Positions 35,840 through 47,815 of a stretch of 64,000 nt of DNA are shown in pieces. Below the pieces are notes generated by a model. The model saw only the letters and a list, made by a program, of their open reading frames with translations. It was not told the DNA's origin and searched no databases. The DNA is from Cryptomeria japonica (Eukaryota > Streptophyta > Pinopsida > Cupressales > Cupressaceae), in contig NC_081412.1 in NCBI RefSeq assembly GCF_030272615.1, positions 104,522,796 to 104,586,795 on the forward strand. Reading direction: 5' to 3'. The position numbers were made by a program, and so were the translations under genes. Position 1 is the first letter of the stretch, and the number at the start of each line of letters is the position of its first letter.

Positions 35840-38823
35840 TTAACTCTACCAGTGTGGGCTTCCCATACATTCCTTCTTATGTACGTTGAGTGAATCCAAC
35901 TGGGGACTCACCAAGCCTCTAAGACTTTTGGCTCTTCTTAAGATTTTGTCTTTTTTTTTCTCAAGAACATAAATTTGGTCTTCCAAAACCAAAATTTGAC
36001 CATTAATGGATTTAGTCAATGAAGTCAATCCATCAAAATAATTAGCTATACTTGCAATTTTCTCCTGAAATTCCTTTATCTTCTTATCCACATTAACTAT
36101 AAGTATATCTGTGTTACAACATACCCTATAAATATTTATACATTGTTTCAAAGAATTATCTATCAATTTCAACTTTTCATCAATCTTCTTCTTCTCAGAT
36201 TCAATCACCTAATAAAATGCGGCTCTTTTAGCCTAAGTGAACCTCTCCAGTGCTTGCTAGTTTTAAATCTGTTGCAATGATTGAAAATCCTTTGAAATAT
36301 ACCCAGTAATTGCCTTAAGCTTGCTGGATGGGCTTGCTTCATTGTCAATCTTGCAATTCAGGACTAGTCTATGTAAAACAGTGATAAATTGATCAAAAAT
36401 TCCTTTATTTGTAGGTCCCTCCTACATTAATTTCTGTGCAGCCATCATTATGAGTTTAGGAAGACTCATCTCTGCTATGTTTTTCTTTACAACCTGCAAG
36501 ATGTCAATTGACAATAATGACAGACTTATTACTGATTCCTTGCTAGATTCTTCTTTCTTCTCCTCTGATGATTTATTCTTTATATCTTCATCACTTATAC
36601 CGGTGGGTTTGCCACTTGGTGCAATCTCTGTAACTACCGGTTCCCCTGTAGGAACTGTAACCTCAACTTGTGCATTTGTATCCTATGCATTAGTATCCTA
36701 TACAATATCAATCTTTTCACTCTCTGTATTTTTCGGTGTCTCAACATTTGTTTGTACACTTGTATCTACCAGGGGCTTAATTTCCACTATCTTAATATTC
36801 TTCAAAATTGAGGATGAAGTACCCATAATACCCTTTCCTTTCCCTTCAACTGGGGTGTTTGCACTATCTATCTTTGATTCCAGTGAAGTAAAGAAATCTC
36901 TATTTTCCTCAAAGAACTTAGCCCATGCCTTTTGATTCTCCTTTATTATCTCATTTACCCTTCCTAGCATCAAACTAGTTATTCTATGTTTGCTATTAAA
37001 GACTTTTCTATCTGCCACCTCAAGTGTTCTTTCCATTTCCTCTAGAGAAATAGTAACACAAACAGATGCCAACTCTTGAATTTTTATGTGTTTGTCTTCC
37101 TATATTTTTTATAGTCTCCTAGCATCTAACATATCATACAGTTCTTCCGGTATTTGGTTTTCAATTTCTATCAAAGCTTTCTTATAAATATCCAAATATA
37201 ACAAAACTGCCTCATGTATCTCTCTTTGTTCAACATTATCTAAATGATCATAGTAAAATTATACATTCTTTAACAAGCCATCCTTAGTTATTTCCTCTAC
37301 TAATTTTGCACAAGTTTTTGGTGGAATTATAGTTGCATTACTGGATGGAGCTGAAGGTGTTACCTTTGGTGCTTGCTTCCGTGACGATATTTTGAATGTA
37401 ACCTTCCTAACTAGTTGCTAGCTTCTACCTTTGTTTCTTATGTTTTCTTCCTTACAACCCTCTTGAATGCCAGGGGTGTGTCATCCTCAGATTCAAACTC
37501 TATTGTAACAGGCTCAATGTGTACTTCTTTATCCTTCCTCTTTCTACCTTTCTGTAGGACAACATCAATTAATGTTTTAATTTCCTATGAAACCTTCTCA
37601 TCAAATTTCCTAGCCTTTCCTTCCTACTCCTCTCTTTTCTTTTGGTTGAACTCTGTTTCAACCTCTTGTGATTTTTTCTTTGTAGTGTCATAGGGCTTCT
37701 CTACATCATCAACAGGTGCATTAATCAACATTTTTACATAAGCCTCAAGGATTGGTGCATCCACTTCATAGCCCATTTCCTCAATCCAAATATTTTGGGG
37801 TTTAACTGCTTCCATAAGTGTTTCATCCTTCTTCATCATGAAGCATATGTTAGTTGAATATTTCTCAACAATATGCTTAGGAACCCTTTCCCTAGACTTC
37901 ATATATTTTTGGAATCCCTTAAAATAATCCAATAGTTTATCATCTCTCTAACTTCCTAAAGTAGAAATTGACTATTTCAATTGTCTCCCTATCAGGATAT
38001 CAAATGCCCATTGCCTCTTCCCAAAAATGGGAGTGTCATTCATGAAAAATAGCATTAAACAAACAATTAAGTTTCCATACTGAAAAGTTCCTTTCTTTTC
38101 ACCTTTAATCTTTCCTAGGTTTATTAACAAATCATCTAACATCCAACCGCATAGATCTAATTTCTCATTTTGTCTCATCATTTTGTAAGCTGCAAAAATC
38201 CAGGAATTGGAAACAGAATTTAGTCAGTTTGACTAGGTTATCTTATATTTGATGATCATGCTACTGAATCTGATGTATGTGTCGGTAATAGTGCTTATTC
38301 TTAGCAACCTCCTATCTAATGTCATGTCGGTGATTTTGTTGACATAATCATTTGAAACCTTCTTGTCTAGCCATTGCCCAACCTATGGTAAACAGGTGAT
38401 TACCATGATGGCTTCCTTGGTGATCTTGTAATGTGTATCTAGCTAGATAAATTCTCCATGTACTATGCTCAAAACATACCTTATGATTTCATCTTCGAAT
38501 TTTGGAATGTCCAGAATGTCGATAAACCCTAAGTCTTCAATGTGCTTATATGTTAGTTTGACTTTTCTAGAATCTCCCATAAGCTTGTTCATGTACATGC
38601 TCTTTATTTCAGATGTCCCCAAATCCTCAATGTGATGATGTAAGTATGACCTAACATCTTTAACATAAACAACTCCCTCTAGAACACAGGCAAATGCTCC
38701 AACTGAATCCTCTAGGGTAGCCACATGTGGATACTGCCTAAAAATTGGCCTAGGGCGGTCCTTGACTTCTATTATAGTTTGAGTTGCAACAAAGATAGGA
38801 ATAGATGATGATCATGCTTCCAT
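35840..38823 (-). pseudogene. Element B ORF2, conserved protein of unknown function
   Basis: The start at 38823 matches the start of C ORF2. A TGA at codon four and several later stops show decay. Shared blocks with C include GVVYVKDVRSYLHHHIEDLG, then IVHGEFI, KKGTFQYGNLIVCLML, FDILIGRQLK and NIWIEEMGYEVDAPILEAY. The C-terminal part (36208-35846) is a Lys-rich coiled coil. B and C are diverged throughout yet keep the same blocks, which suggests selection on the protein while the family was active. No enzyme motif is seen. Confidence 0.72.
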
Positions 38824-39302
38824 GTTTAAAGATAAATACTTTTTGATCACTTCTAATTAAACCCTTATCAAATTCTTCTAATCGCTGATGAAATCACTCA
38901 ACAAGAAATTAGATTGCTTTGAAATTACTTTGATCACTCTTAGTCGCTCTTAATCACACTAAAACCACTCTAAATGTAAGGTGATCAATAATGAAGTGAA
39001 TTTGACCTTTTATCCTCCAAGAAAAACACTAATTTTCTAATCACATCAATGGCTACCAGTGAAAGATGCTAGAGCTCAAACTAAATACCTCCATGTTGGA
39101 TTAGCATCTCTAATATCTAGAACATCTTTGAGAACCTCTTCCTGGGGTATATGTTGTATCTTCATGAATTTTGCTTACCCCCGAGGCATCTGCCTTAGTT
39201 ACCAGTTGAGATACTTGTCAGTGTAGGAGCAACCTCTTCTATTAGATAAGTAGCCACTGCATTCCCATCTGTTGATTGTTCTTTAGTATTCCTGACCCAT
39301 CT

Positions 39303-40314
39303 CTAAGTATGATCTTGCCATATTTCACTAGCCTTTTCTTTTCCTTTCTCATTTGACCCTCCATTACCAACCGATGGATTTCTGCTTCTATAGAATTTAA
39401 CAATATGTCCAACCTCATTACATGCATAACATGTAACATTGTTCTTTTGAATTACTTTTCTAAAACCAGTGAAATTTCTTGACCTGCACTGATTAGCCAT
39501 ATGTCCAAATTTTCCACATGCATAGGATTTAACATTTATTCTACAATATTTTGTCTTATGACCATACTTATTACATTTATAACATTTATCGGGAGCAGAA
39601 TCAGGGTTTTGATTTTCTCTATTTCTACATTTCCTAGCCATGTGACCAAATCTATTGCAAACAAAACATCTACCATTAAATTTATAAGCATTAAATTTCC
39701 TTACCGATGCCTTATGATTTTGATCTTCATTAGTAGTATCGGAACTTTGTCCTTGCTCAAATCCAAGTCCACTGGAATCTCCAATCTACCTTTGTTTCTT
39801 CAATAATTCATCTAGTTGTGTTGAAATAATATTGAATTTCTCTTTGTACTCTCTTGCAGTAGTTAGATCTTCTCTCAAAATTATCATTTCTCTCTCAAGC
39901 TCTTGTTCATTACTCTGGGATTGTACTAAATCAGTTTTCAACATATCATTCTCATGAACCAACCTACCACATTCTTCAAATTTGTTCTTCGAGGACACAA
40001 CAAGATTTTTTTATTTTTATTTTGGTCTTTAATCTCTTTAGACATTCTCATAGTTATAGCTTGCATTTCATTTTTGATGACCATATTCTCCTAACTCAAT
40101 TTCTGATATTGTTCCTTAAGTGTATCTTTTTCTTCATCATCCCGACTTTGCAAAAGTTTTTCCTCTTAGATTGAACAGATGATAGACTCTCTTGTAGGAC
40201 AAGAATGAATTCCTTAGTAGAATTCAATTCATCTTGTAGCTTTAAGTTCTTCAACCTTTCAACACCATAATCTTCAAGTGCCATCTCAAGTTGCTTCTCC
40301 AAATCCATGTCCAT
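39303..40314 (-). pseudogene. Element B ORF1, Gag-like with coiled coil and four zinc knuckles
   Basis: The start at 40314 lies 54 bases after the primer site. Heptad-rich segments (LEKQLEMALEDYGVERLKNL and a second near 39990-39800) come first. Four knuckles follow: CFVCNRFGHMARKC, CYKCNKYGHKTKYC, a third reading SYACGKFGHMANQC with its first Cys replaced, and CYACNEVGHIVKFY, which lost the last Cys. Spacing and order equal those in C. Stops near 40150 and 39790 and a frameshift break it. Confidence 0.8.
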
Positions 40315-40368
40315 GGATTCTAGATTCAGGATCTCCCTCAAGCTGTTAAACTTCCTCCAAGGTACAAA

Positions 40369-40380
40369 GCTTTGATACCA
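40369..40380 (-). other. Primer binding site of element B
   Basis: The minus strand reads TGGTATCAAAGC two bases after the 5' LTR, identical to the sites of elements A and E. Confidence 0.88.
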
Positions 40381-40382
40381 AT

Positions 40383-41332
40383 TGTTGGAATCCAATAACA
40401 CTGAGGGGGGTGAATCAGTGTTATACCAAGAACTTCAATTTTAACCTTATTAAAACATGCATACACCAACCGGTATATCGATACATACAAAATTGAAAGA
40501 ATTAAAGCAACCAATAAGCCAATCACATAAATGAGAACCATAACACACAAAATTATAAGTGAAAAACCTCAAAAAGGAAAAACCACGATGGGAAATGTGA
40601 CCCACAATATCAATCCAATGGCCATATGAAGAGATATTACAAAATTTAAGGGGCCTACACTTGCAAGAAGGCTTACAGCCTAGAGCACACTGCTCAATTA
40701 TAGAAGGAGCCTCACTGAATACATATAAATCCAAACTACAATTTGAAGAAGTGGTGAACTACAAAAGATAGTATCTTCTATGCTAGAATACAGTTTTGAT
40801 TTAAGCTCTATTTGTTCTGGTCTGAAACCCTAAACCCTTTACCAGAATAACCCTTACATAAATATCATCACATACATAATCTCTCTAATATATTTTGCAT
40901 CATTTCACATCCACACTTCCATTATCACTCTTTTTCATTATCACGATTATCTAAAAGTGATGTAATCCAACTGGCCTATATACCCTATACAACTTATCAT
41001 GCCTTATGTCGGCTTACAAGGATTATTACAATATCAAATTACATGTCATCTAGATAACATAAATACATGAATATCAAAAACAATTGCCAATGCCAGATCC
41101 AAGAGATGCCATCCTCCAATACTGATAACCATATTCTAAACCATGTCGGCCTTTATTGCTGGTAACCAAAGAAATCCTTCTATCCTTTCGGTGTTGGTGC
41201 CAGTGCTAGTGAAGTGTCTGTGAAGTGCCTATCGATACACAACTGAACCAAAACATGAATCTAGAACAAGATATCATGTTGCCATCAATGACAACATAGT
41301 GAAACTAACCAATTCAGTGTCAATTGCCAACA
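40383..41332 (-). repeat. Element B 5' LTR
   Basis: 950 bp with plus-sense ends TGTTGGAATCC and GCCAACA. It matches the split 3' LTR. The duplication GAGAC follows. Landmarks shared with the LTRs of C and E include a C-run/TGAATCAG motif near the primer end and the GTGACCCACAATAT block. Confidence 0.93.
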
Positions 41333-41337
41333 GAGAC

Positions 41338-41652
41338 ATTTTGATATTAAGGTCTTTTTAGCTAGTTTACTTGAGGTCTTGTTTTTTTATTTTTACCTTT
41401 TGCTTGTTATGTTTCTTTTGCCTTTTTTCCTTTATTTGTCTTTGTTTTCCTTTTTGTTTTTGTCTTGTTTTGTGTCCCCTTGCATGCAATTGAGTGAGTT
41501 AATATTATAATATTTGGGTCTTGGTACCTCAATATTAGTGATGTCTTATACTCCTTGTGATTATGCTCCTAATTGCTCCTCTCTTTCATCTTTCATCTTC
41601 TTTAGTGCTAGTATTTGCATAGGATCATACTGTCGTTAAAGTGGGGGCTAAA
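41338..41652 (+). other. Element I, 3' internal end and polypurine tract
   Basis: T-rich non-coding sequence ends in AAAGTGGGGGCTAAA (about 41638-41652), directly before a TGTAGCATCATAAATTG LTR start. This is the layout of the 3' end of a plus-oriented LTR element. The coding part is not in view and would lie left of the B insertion. Confidence 0.55.
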
Positions 41653-42387
41653 TGTAGCATCATAAATTGTCACTGGGTTAATTTACACCTCATGTTTGTG
41701 CCCCTACTTTAGCATTTCCTATCGTCATCACCTATCTAGGTTAGTTTTGTGCCCATTCTCTAGTTGTGATGCCATGAACACCCATTGGTAGGTTCTGTGG
41801 TGGGGTACCCCTCTCCTTGAGGCTTCATTTTGGTCCCTTCTACAAAAAGACCATGGTGCCCAACGGCTTAGTCCTAGACCATGGTGCCCAATGCCTTGGC
41901 ACTAGACCATGATGCCCAATGCAATGGTCCCTCTCAATGGGGCCCAAATTCGAATTGGGGTGGGGGTCATATCTCTTAGGTTGGAATTCATCTCTGTGGC
42001 TCTACATGACTATTGGAGGTTGGCCTAATCAATAATTATCTAGGTTTCCCTATATAAATACATTAATCAATTCATATTAAATCCAAGTCCCCATCTAAAT
42101 TTGACCTAAAATATTCTTGTATCTCTAAAGCATTCATTATCAAGAATTTTAAGAGATCTTCAAGGCTGCATATTATTCATTCAACCAATGTGGAGAAAAA
42201 TTACATCATTCATATGCAAGTATGTATGTGTGATTAGGGTTTTGTCATGTTCATGCCATTTCATACAACATATGCAATTACATTCAAAGAATTAAAGCAT
42301 CATCATCAAAAATTGCAGATCTAAGGTATATATTTCTAGTATTTATTTTAGTATTTGCATTTATTCATTCAAGGATAACTCCTAAAG
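41653..42387 (+). repeat. Element I 3' LTR, left part (interrupted by J)
   Basis: The LTR starts TGTAGCATCATAAATTGTCA with a polypurine tract before it. TATATAAATA at 42051-42060 is a likely TATA box. Repeated blocks near 41860-41920 read CCATGGTGCCCAA. J is inserted after TAAAG (42383-42387), and the LTR probably continues at 56676-56853, ending CCTAACA. A reverse-oriented relative is at 56854-57571. Confidence 0.6.
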
Positions 42388-43723
42388 TGATGGCATTCAC
42401 CTAGCTTGCTCACACTCCACCTAGTTGGTGTTGCTCAATTCCACCAACTCTCCAGGTCTAGCTATGCTCTAAGACCTCCAAGTCCTTCTCAATCTCTTCT
42501 AGGGATTTCTTCTTGTCAATCTCAAGGTGTTTGCATCAAGTGTTTAACTAGGAACCCTACCATCTCAAAATGTTTCCCACTTGCTCATCTTTGTTGCCTT
42601 GACCTCAATTTGTCAGTTTTACCTCCTACTATAGTGAGTTGTTGCAGAGGTGTGGATGTGTCTTCTAACATGTTTTGAATACCATTTGGGTTGATTTGAG
42701 GTTTGCAACCATTAGATTTCTTATTGATTTCACCATTTTGCCTAGAAAAGGCCTACAAGGAATGAGCCCCTATTAAGCCTCCAAAATCTGGTTTTCTAGG
42801 GCTTACAGAAAAATGGTCCAAAAGACCCTACAACAAGTTTGGTTTTTATTCAAACACTCACCTAACCCCAAGTGATTATGGTGGTTTTGGTTTCCCAACT
42901 CACCGTACAATGCCCTAACCCAAAAATGAGGGTTTTGAAGGGTTTTCTAGGCCTTCTCAATTGCAGTGACTGGTCAAGTTTGGAAAATAAGCATCAAATG
43001 GTCTTATCAAGGCTTTCCCTTGCATAGGAAACTTTGTATGAACTTTATGGACCCCTCCAAAATATTGGATTATGGTTTTTCATTCACCCCTGCACTTTAC
43101 ACACCAATTTCACCCTATCTCCTCTAGCCAGGTTGCTCTTGGACTTGCCTAAAACAAGGTGACAGTCATATCAATATTCATCTCCAGAACTTTTCCCTAC
43201 ATATGTACACTATACAAGTGGTTTAATTCCATTTACCAAAATATCGTTATGGTAGCATGGAGGGAATTAATGGTGCAACCATTTTACATAAAATTGCTAT
43301 GTACAAGCCAAAACTGGTTGTTTGCAAACTAAGCAATGAAAAACTAACACAACCTAAATACAAATCTTAAAATGAATTAACTTTGCACTTTTTCACTTTT
43401 TGCTTTTATAATCTATGAAACCTATTCTAAGTCATTCCTCATGACTTTTCAAGCATTCCTAAGACTATTTTAACCCTCCCTAATGCTTATACCAAGTTTT
43501 ACCACTTTTGACCATCAAGAAGGTCAATTTCCTACTCAAACCACTACTTATGCACAAAATGCAAACCTAAGAAGAACTAACTCAATCTAGGCCTACATTT
43601 TACTCATTACCCTCACTCTTGGACCCTCCTGGAGTCCTTATTGAGTATCTAACTTGGATAAGGTCAATACAAGCCAAAATTGAGAAAAGACTAATAGCCT
43701 AAGTCCTAGGTTCTCCTGCACCA
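42388..43723 (-). repeat. Element J 3' LTR, with internal deletion
   Basis: It starts (plus sense) TGATGGCATTCACC and ends CTGCACCA. It matches 55046-56670 but lacks about 290 bases corresponding to 56039-56330. On the minus strand the purine run AGTTTTCTTTTGTTTGGGAGAA-type sequence (43724-43745) precedes it as the probable polypurine tract. Confidence 0.92.
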
Positions 43724-43743
43724 TTCTCCCAAACAAAAGAAAA

Positions 43744-44368
43744 CTAAATCACCTCCTTGGGAATCAGATTATGATCAAATCCTAAATTTTTAAAATTTCT
43801 CTCAAGAACCCATGTAGCTTTAGCATCATCCATACCCTGCCACTTGATTAGGTGCTCCCAATAGGTTTGATGCCTTGTATTGGCGATCCTTGAACTCAAC
43901 ACCTTCTCAGCCTTTGGATTTGGTTTTGCTAGTAGTTGAAGGTTATTGTCATCATCTGATACCTCTGAGTGACTATAATCTAAACCTTGGATTGGTCCTT
44001 TGTAGGCAACTAAGTCTGCTATGTTGAAAACCGATGACAATCCTATGTCACTAGGTAGGTCCACCTTGTATGCATTTTCTCCATACTTTGCTAGAATGGC
44101 ACATGGAACCAAGCTTCTCATTTTCAACTTGTTAGGCACTCCTTTCTATAGCCTTGCTTTTTTTAGGTGCACCATGACAAGATCTCCCACTTGAAATTGG
44201 AGGTTCTTCCTTTTTTCATCAACTTTTTGCTTGATTTTTCTTGTGTTCTCCATCAATGTTTTCTTGACTAATTCATGTACCTCCTTCATTGACTGAGAAA
44301 AGTCTTCTGCATATCCACATCATTTTGTTGCATTACCTAAGTCTCTTAGCTCCAATATACCCCTTGTG
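43744..44368 (-). pseudogene. int: Element J integrase C-terminus and chromodomain
   Basis: The minus strand gives VGDLVMVHLKKARL, then a stop, then YKVDLPSDIGLSSVFNIADL (GPY/F-like module), and at the end a chromodomain with YWEHLIKWQGMDDAKATWV and a final NLIPKEVI. The chromodomain binds modified histone tails in related elements and directs insertion into heterochromatin. The upstream part continues at 51006 on the other side of E. Confidence 0.9.
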
Positions 44369-44373
44369 TGAAC

Positions 44374-45432
44374 TGTTGGTATTTTGGTATGGTTTTGTCA
44401 TTGATGTCAACACCTACTAAAAGCACTTTGGAGATCCAGCAAACATTCACCAACAAGCAAGTAACTATTGCACAGTTACTGGTATATGGTACACCGACAG
44501 GATATAATGATCACCGGCACTTGGAATAGCATGGAAGACACTTGGTAATGTCAAAGACATCATGTGGATATCTTATCTTGGAGAATCGATCATTGGTATA
44601 TTCATATTTGCATATTTGCTTTTACCAGCAAATAGGTCCAGGGTTATCTAGGGTTACACCGGTAGGTTTATCTTTTCCAGATCAGCATGGCATGCTATGG
44701 AGATGATTAATTAATGTTGTAAATGCATTAAGCTGACATGTTCAATTGGTTATTGCATTGGATATTATATTATTTGTAAAATGTTTTTTATTGTAATATC
44801 TTGTAGAGCCGACCTGCTAAAATTGGTTTTAGGTTATGGTATAAATGTAAGGTCTTAATTGTAAGATCAAGTGTGGAATGCGAAGAAAGTATATTGTGAA
44901 GGGATATGCAAGATTAAGCAAAGCTATACATGAAGACATCATTTGAAGGTGAAGCTAGGTTTTTGTGAAGGCATATTAGCATTACACCGGTACTGAATCT
45001 AGCATATAAAGATGTTATTTTGAGCAGTACATTCTTATTGGATTTAACCATCCAATTGTAGTCAGTGTGACTCCCATTTGTGTTTGAATAGTGAGCTCTA
45101 GGCACTTGGCCTTTCTACATGTGCAAACCCCATTTATGTACACTTACTATCTGTAGTAGTATCATCTAATTGTGGGTAAGGTTTCCCACCATGTTTTTTC
45201 CCCTTACAGGGTTTCCACATACAAATATTGGTGTCATGTGTTGTGGATGATTTTATCTTTTGGTTTCATGCATTAATCTCTACCAATATTGCATTTATCT
45301 GTTAAATCTGTCCATTGGTATAATAGACTATCTCACCGGTATTAAAATAGTTATTGATTAAGTTGTTTTTGGTTTAAAGTTCTAGACAACGGATTCACCC
45401 CCCCCCCTCTTAGTTGTCCTTGGGACCTAACA
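44374..45432 (+). repeat. Element E 5' LTR
   Basis: It starts TGTTGGTATTTTGG and ends GACCTAACA. TATAAAT is at 44840-44846. A GAGCTCTAGGCACTTGG block near 45092 is shared with the C LTR, and GATTCACCCCCCC near the end mirrors B and C. It matches 49943-51000 across its length. Confidence 0.96.
44840..44846 (+). promoter_or_regulatory. Putative TATA box of the element E LTR
   Basis: TATAAAT in the middle of the LTR is preserved at about 50408 in the other LTR. Its place about 470 bases into the LTR fits a U3/R border. Confidence 0.5.
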
Positions 45433-45434
45433 AT

Positions 45435-45446
45435 TGGTATCAAAGC
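45435..45446 (+). other. Primer binding site of element E
   Basis: TGGTATCAAAGC starts two bases after the LTR. One mismatch to the initiator-Met complement. The following leader (45465-45487) is almost the same as that of B. Confidence 0.9.
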
Positions 45447-45488
45447 TAATTCCTCTTTTGCAAAAGTTTAACAACTTGAGGAGATCCA

Positions 45489-46551
45489 ATGTCTACTAAC
45501 TATTTCAGGAAGGATAGTCCTTAACTTGATGGAACCAACTATGGGATATGGAAGATCAGAATGGAGACACATCTGAATTGCATTGGAAAAGACATCTGGG
45601 AAGTTGCAAAGAATGGCTATACTACTATTGTACCAGGTTAGCTCAGTCCAACTAACTTGACAAAAGATGAGGAAAATGATTACAAAGCAAGAGAAGCACT
45701 TTTGAGCGCATTATCAGATCAACAAATCATGGGACTATTAGATAGGTCTACTGCTAAAGCTATTTGGGATCATTTAGAAACACTGAATGAAGGAGATTCC
45801 ATAGTCAAAATTGCAAAACTTGAAAGCTTCCGAGTTAGGTATGAAAATTTGAAAATGGAAGAAGATGAAAGAATTTCAACTTTTATGGAAAGGGTAAATG
45901 AAATTCTTTTGGGTATAAAATGTTGTGGAGGAACCTTAAGTGAAATGAAATTGTGTCAAAATTTTTAAGAGGATTGCCACTGGCATACAAAATCAAGGTT
46001 ACTGCTATAAATGAATTAAGAACAATGCCTAATACATCAGTGACTAGGGATACATTGATTGGAAAACTTTCAGCCTTTGAAATTGAGGAATTTGGTCCTG
46101 TTGCTACTATAAAGACAGATTTAGCTTTCAAAGCATCAACATCATCTGCATCATCATTTGAAAAATCTGATTGGAAAGCCTTTTATGCAAGAGAACTTGA
46201 GGAAAGTAGGAAAGAACTTGAAGCACTATTTGCAAGAAAAATGCCCAGAGGTCCAGTTGGAAGTAAGTATGAAGGTAAAGCACCCTTTAAATGTTTTTAC
46301 TGCAATAAGATTGGTCATATGGCTTCAAGATGCCCTGATAGACATGCTAGACTAAGAGAAGAAGCTAGAAGGACATACAAGCCTAACCCTGAATATCAGA
46401 GATACATATTTAAGAAGAATAAGGACAAATCTTGTTATGTTGCTGATGAAGGAGTAACTGATGATTCTGATGAATATCCAACAAACAATGGGTGGGTTTT
46501 TGTTGCTATAATAGAAGATCAATTGGCATCTGTAGTGCAACCAGTAGAATA
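45489..46551 (+). pseudogene. gag: Element E Gag (Copia type)
   Basis: The start ATG at 45489 has LDGTNYGIWKIRME soon after, then the UBN2-type Gag domain (LLSALSDQQIMGLLDRSTAK, IWDHLETL, RVRYENLKM). A zinc knuckle CFYCNKIGHMASRC lies near 46293. TAA at 45522, TAG near 45639 and a frameshift near 45955 break the frame. TAG at about 46549 separates it from protease. Gag forms the particle and binds the RNA. Confidence 0.92.
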
Positions 46552-47815
46552 GGCCTTAGTAGCCAAAATTGAGGTAAAGGATGAATGGATCATTGATTTT
46601 GGATGCTCACATCATATGACAGGAGACAAAGGAAAATTCTTGAACTTTCAAGAATAGAATGGTGGTTTAGTAAGATTTGGAGATGACAAAGCTTGTCAGA
46701 TCAAAGGAAAGGGTTCAATATCTCTTGATGGTAAACATAACACTGACAATGTCTACTATGTTGAAGGATTAAAGCATAATCTTTTGAGTGTTGGTCAATT
46801 AGTTGAAAAAGGATTTCAGTTACAACTTAAGAATGGAAAATGCAAAATCATGAACAGAACTGGTTTAGAAATTGCAACTGGTAATCAGACTAGAGGTAAA
46901 AACTTTCATTTGAATAATAGTGAGAAGATATGTTTGATTGCACATATAGATGACAGTTGGTTATGACATAAAAGACTCTGTCATGTAAACTTTGATTGCA
47001 TGGTAAAAATCAATACTACTAAGGTAGTTAGAGATTTACCTAAAATTGTCAAACCTCACAATACAGTATGTAAGGAATGTCAATTTGGAAAATAGGCTGG
47101 AGCTAGTTTCAAAAGTATTCCAAAAAAATTTAATAATGCTCTTGATTTAATTCACACTGATTTATTGGTCCAGCTAGAACCAAAAGCTTACAAGGTGATA
47201 GATATTTCATGCTAATCATTGATGACTATTCTAGAATGTGTTGGGTTACTTTTCTCAAAGAAAAATTAGAAGCACTTGGAAATTTTAAATTGTTCAAAGC
47301 AATGGTTGAAAATGAAACCGGTAAGAAAATCAAATGTTTAAGATCAGATCAAGGAGGAGAATTCACATCTAAGGAGTTTAATACATTCTGTGAAGTGAAT
47401 GGAATTAGAAGATAGCTATCAGCACCCAGGACACCTCAGCAAAATGGAGTTGTTGAAAGGAAAAACAAAACTATCTTGGATGCTGCTAGAAGTATGTTAT
47501 TAGAAGAAAATCTACCACATGTATATTGGAGAGAGGCAGTAAGTACAACGGTCTATACATTCAACAAAGTTCACATCAAAGGTGAAATCGGTAAGACCCC
47601 TCATGAACTATGGTTTGGTATTACTCCTACTTTTAAATATTTCAGAATATTTGGAAGCAAATGCTACATTAGAAGGGATGAGTATATTGGGAAATTTGAT
47701 CCTAGAAGTGATGAAGGTATATTTCTTGGTTATTCATCTAAGAGTAAAGAATATAGATGTTTTAACAAGAGATTGCAAAAAATTGTTGAAAGTACAAATG
47801 TAAAGATTGATGAAC
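46552..47815 (+). pseudogene. pr-int: Element E protease and integrase
   Basis: The protease motif WIIDFGCSHHMTGDK near 46590 has Phe where Ser follows the catalytic Asp in the family. The integrase zinc region (HVNFDCMVKI...CKECQFGK) is followed by the catalytic core. Asp residues lie in IDDYSRMCWV and LRSDQGGEF and the Glu in NGVVERKN, so the triad is complete. LGYSSKSKEYRCFN marks the end. Stops at 46657, 46963, 47093 and 47413 and a one-base loss near 47168 disable it. Confidence 0.93.

Larger units (their letters stand above)
5400..41332 (-). mobile_element. Element B: non-autonomous LTR retrotransposon (outermost of the nest)
   Basis: Related LTRs lie at 40383-41332 (5' LTR, 950 bp) and at 5400-6325 plus 35437-35462 (3' LTR, about 952 bp once element A is removed). 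The flanks are AAGAC (5395-5399) and GAGAC (41333-41337), a target-site duplication with one mismatch. The minus orientation is fixed by a primer site at 40369-40380 and a polypurine tract at 35463-35476. Net length without A is about 6.8 kb. The internal region holds a Gag-like ORF with four zinc knuckles and a long ORF of unknown function. No reverse transcriptase, RNase H or integrase motif was found, so B would need proteins supplied in trans. C is a relative, and E shares its terminal signals. Confidence 0.9.

Noticed and set aside
45435-45446. Part of a tRNA gene
   Set aside because: Only 12 bases match, and the place after an LTR shows it is a primer binding site.
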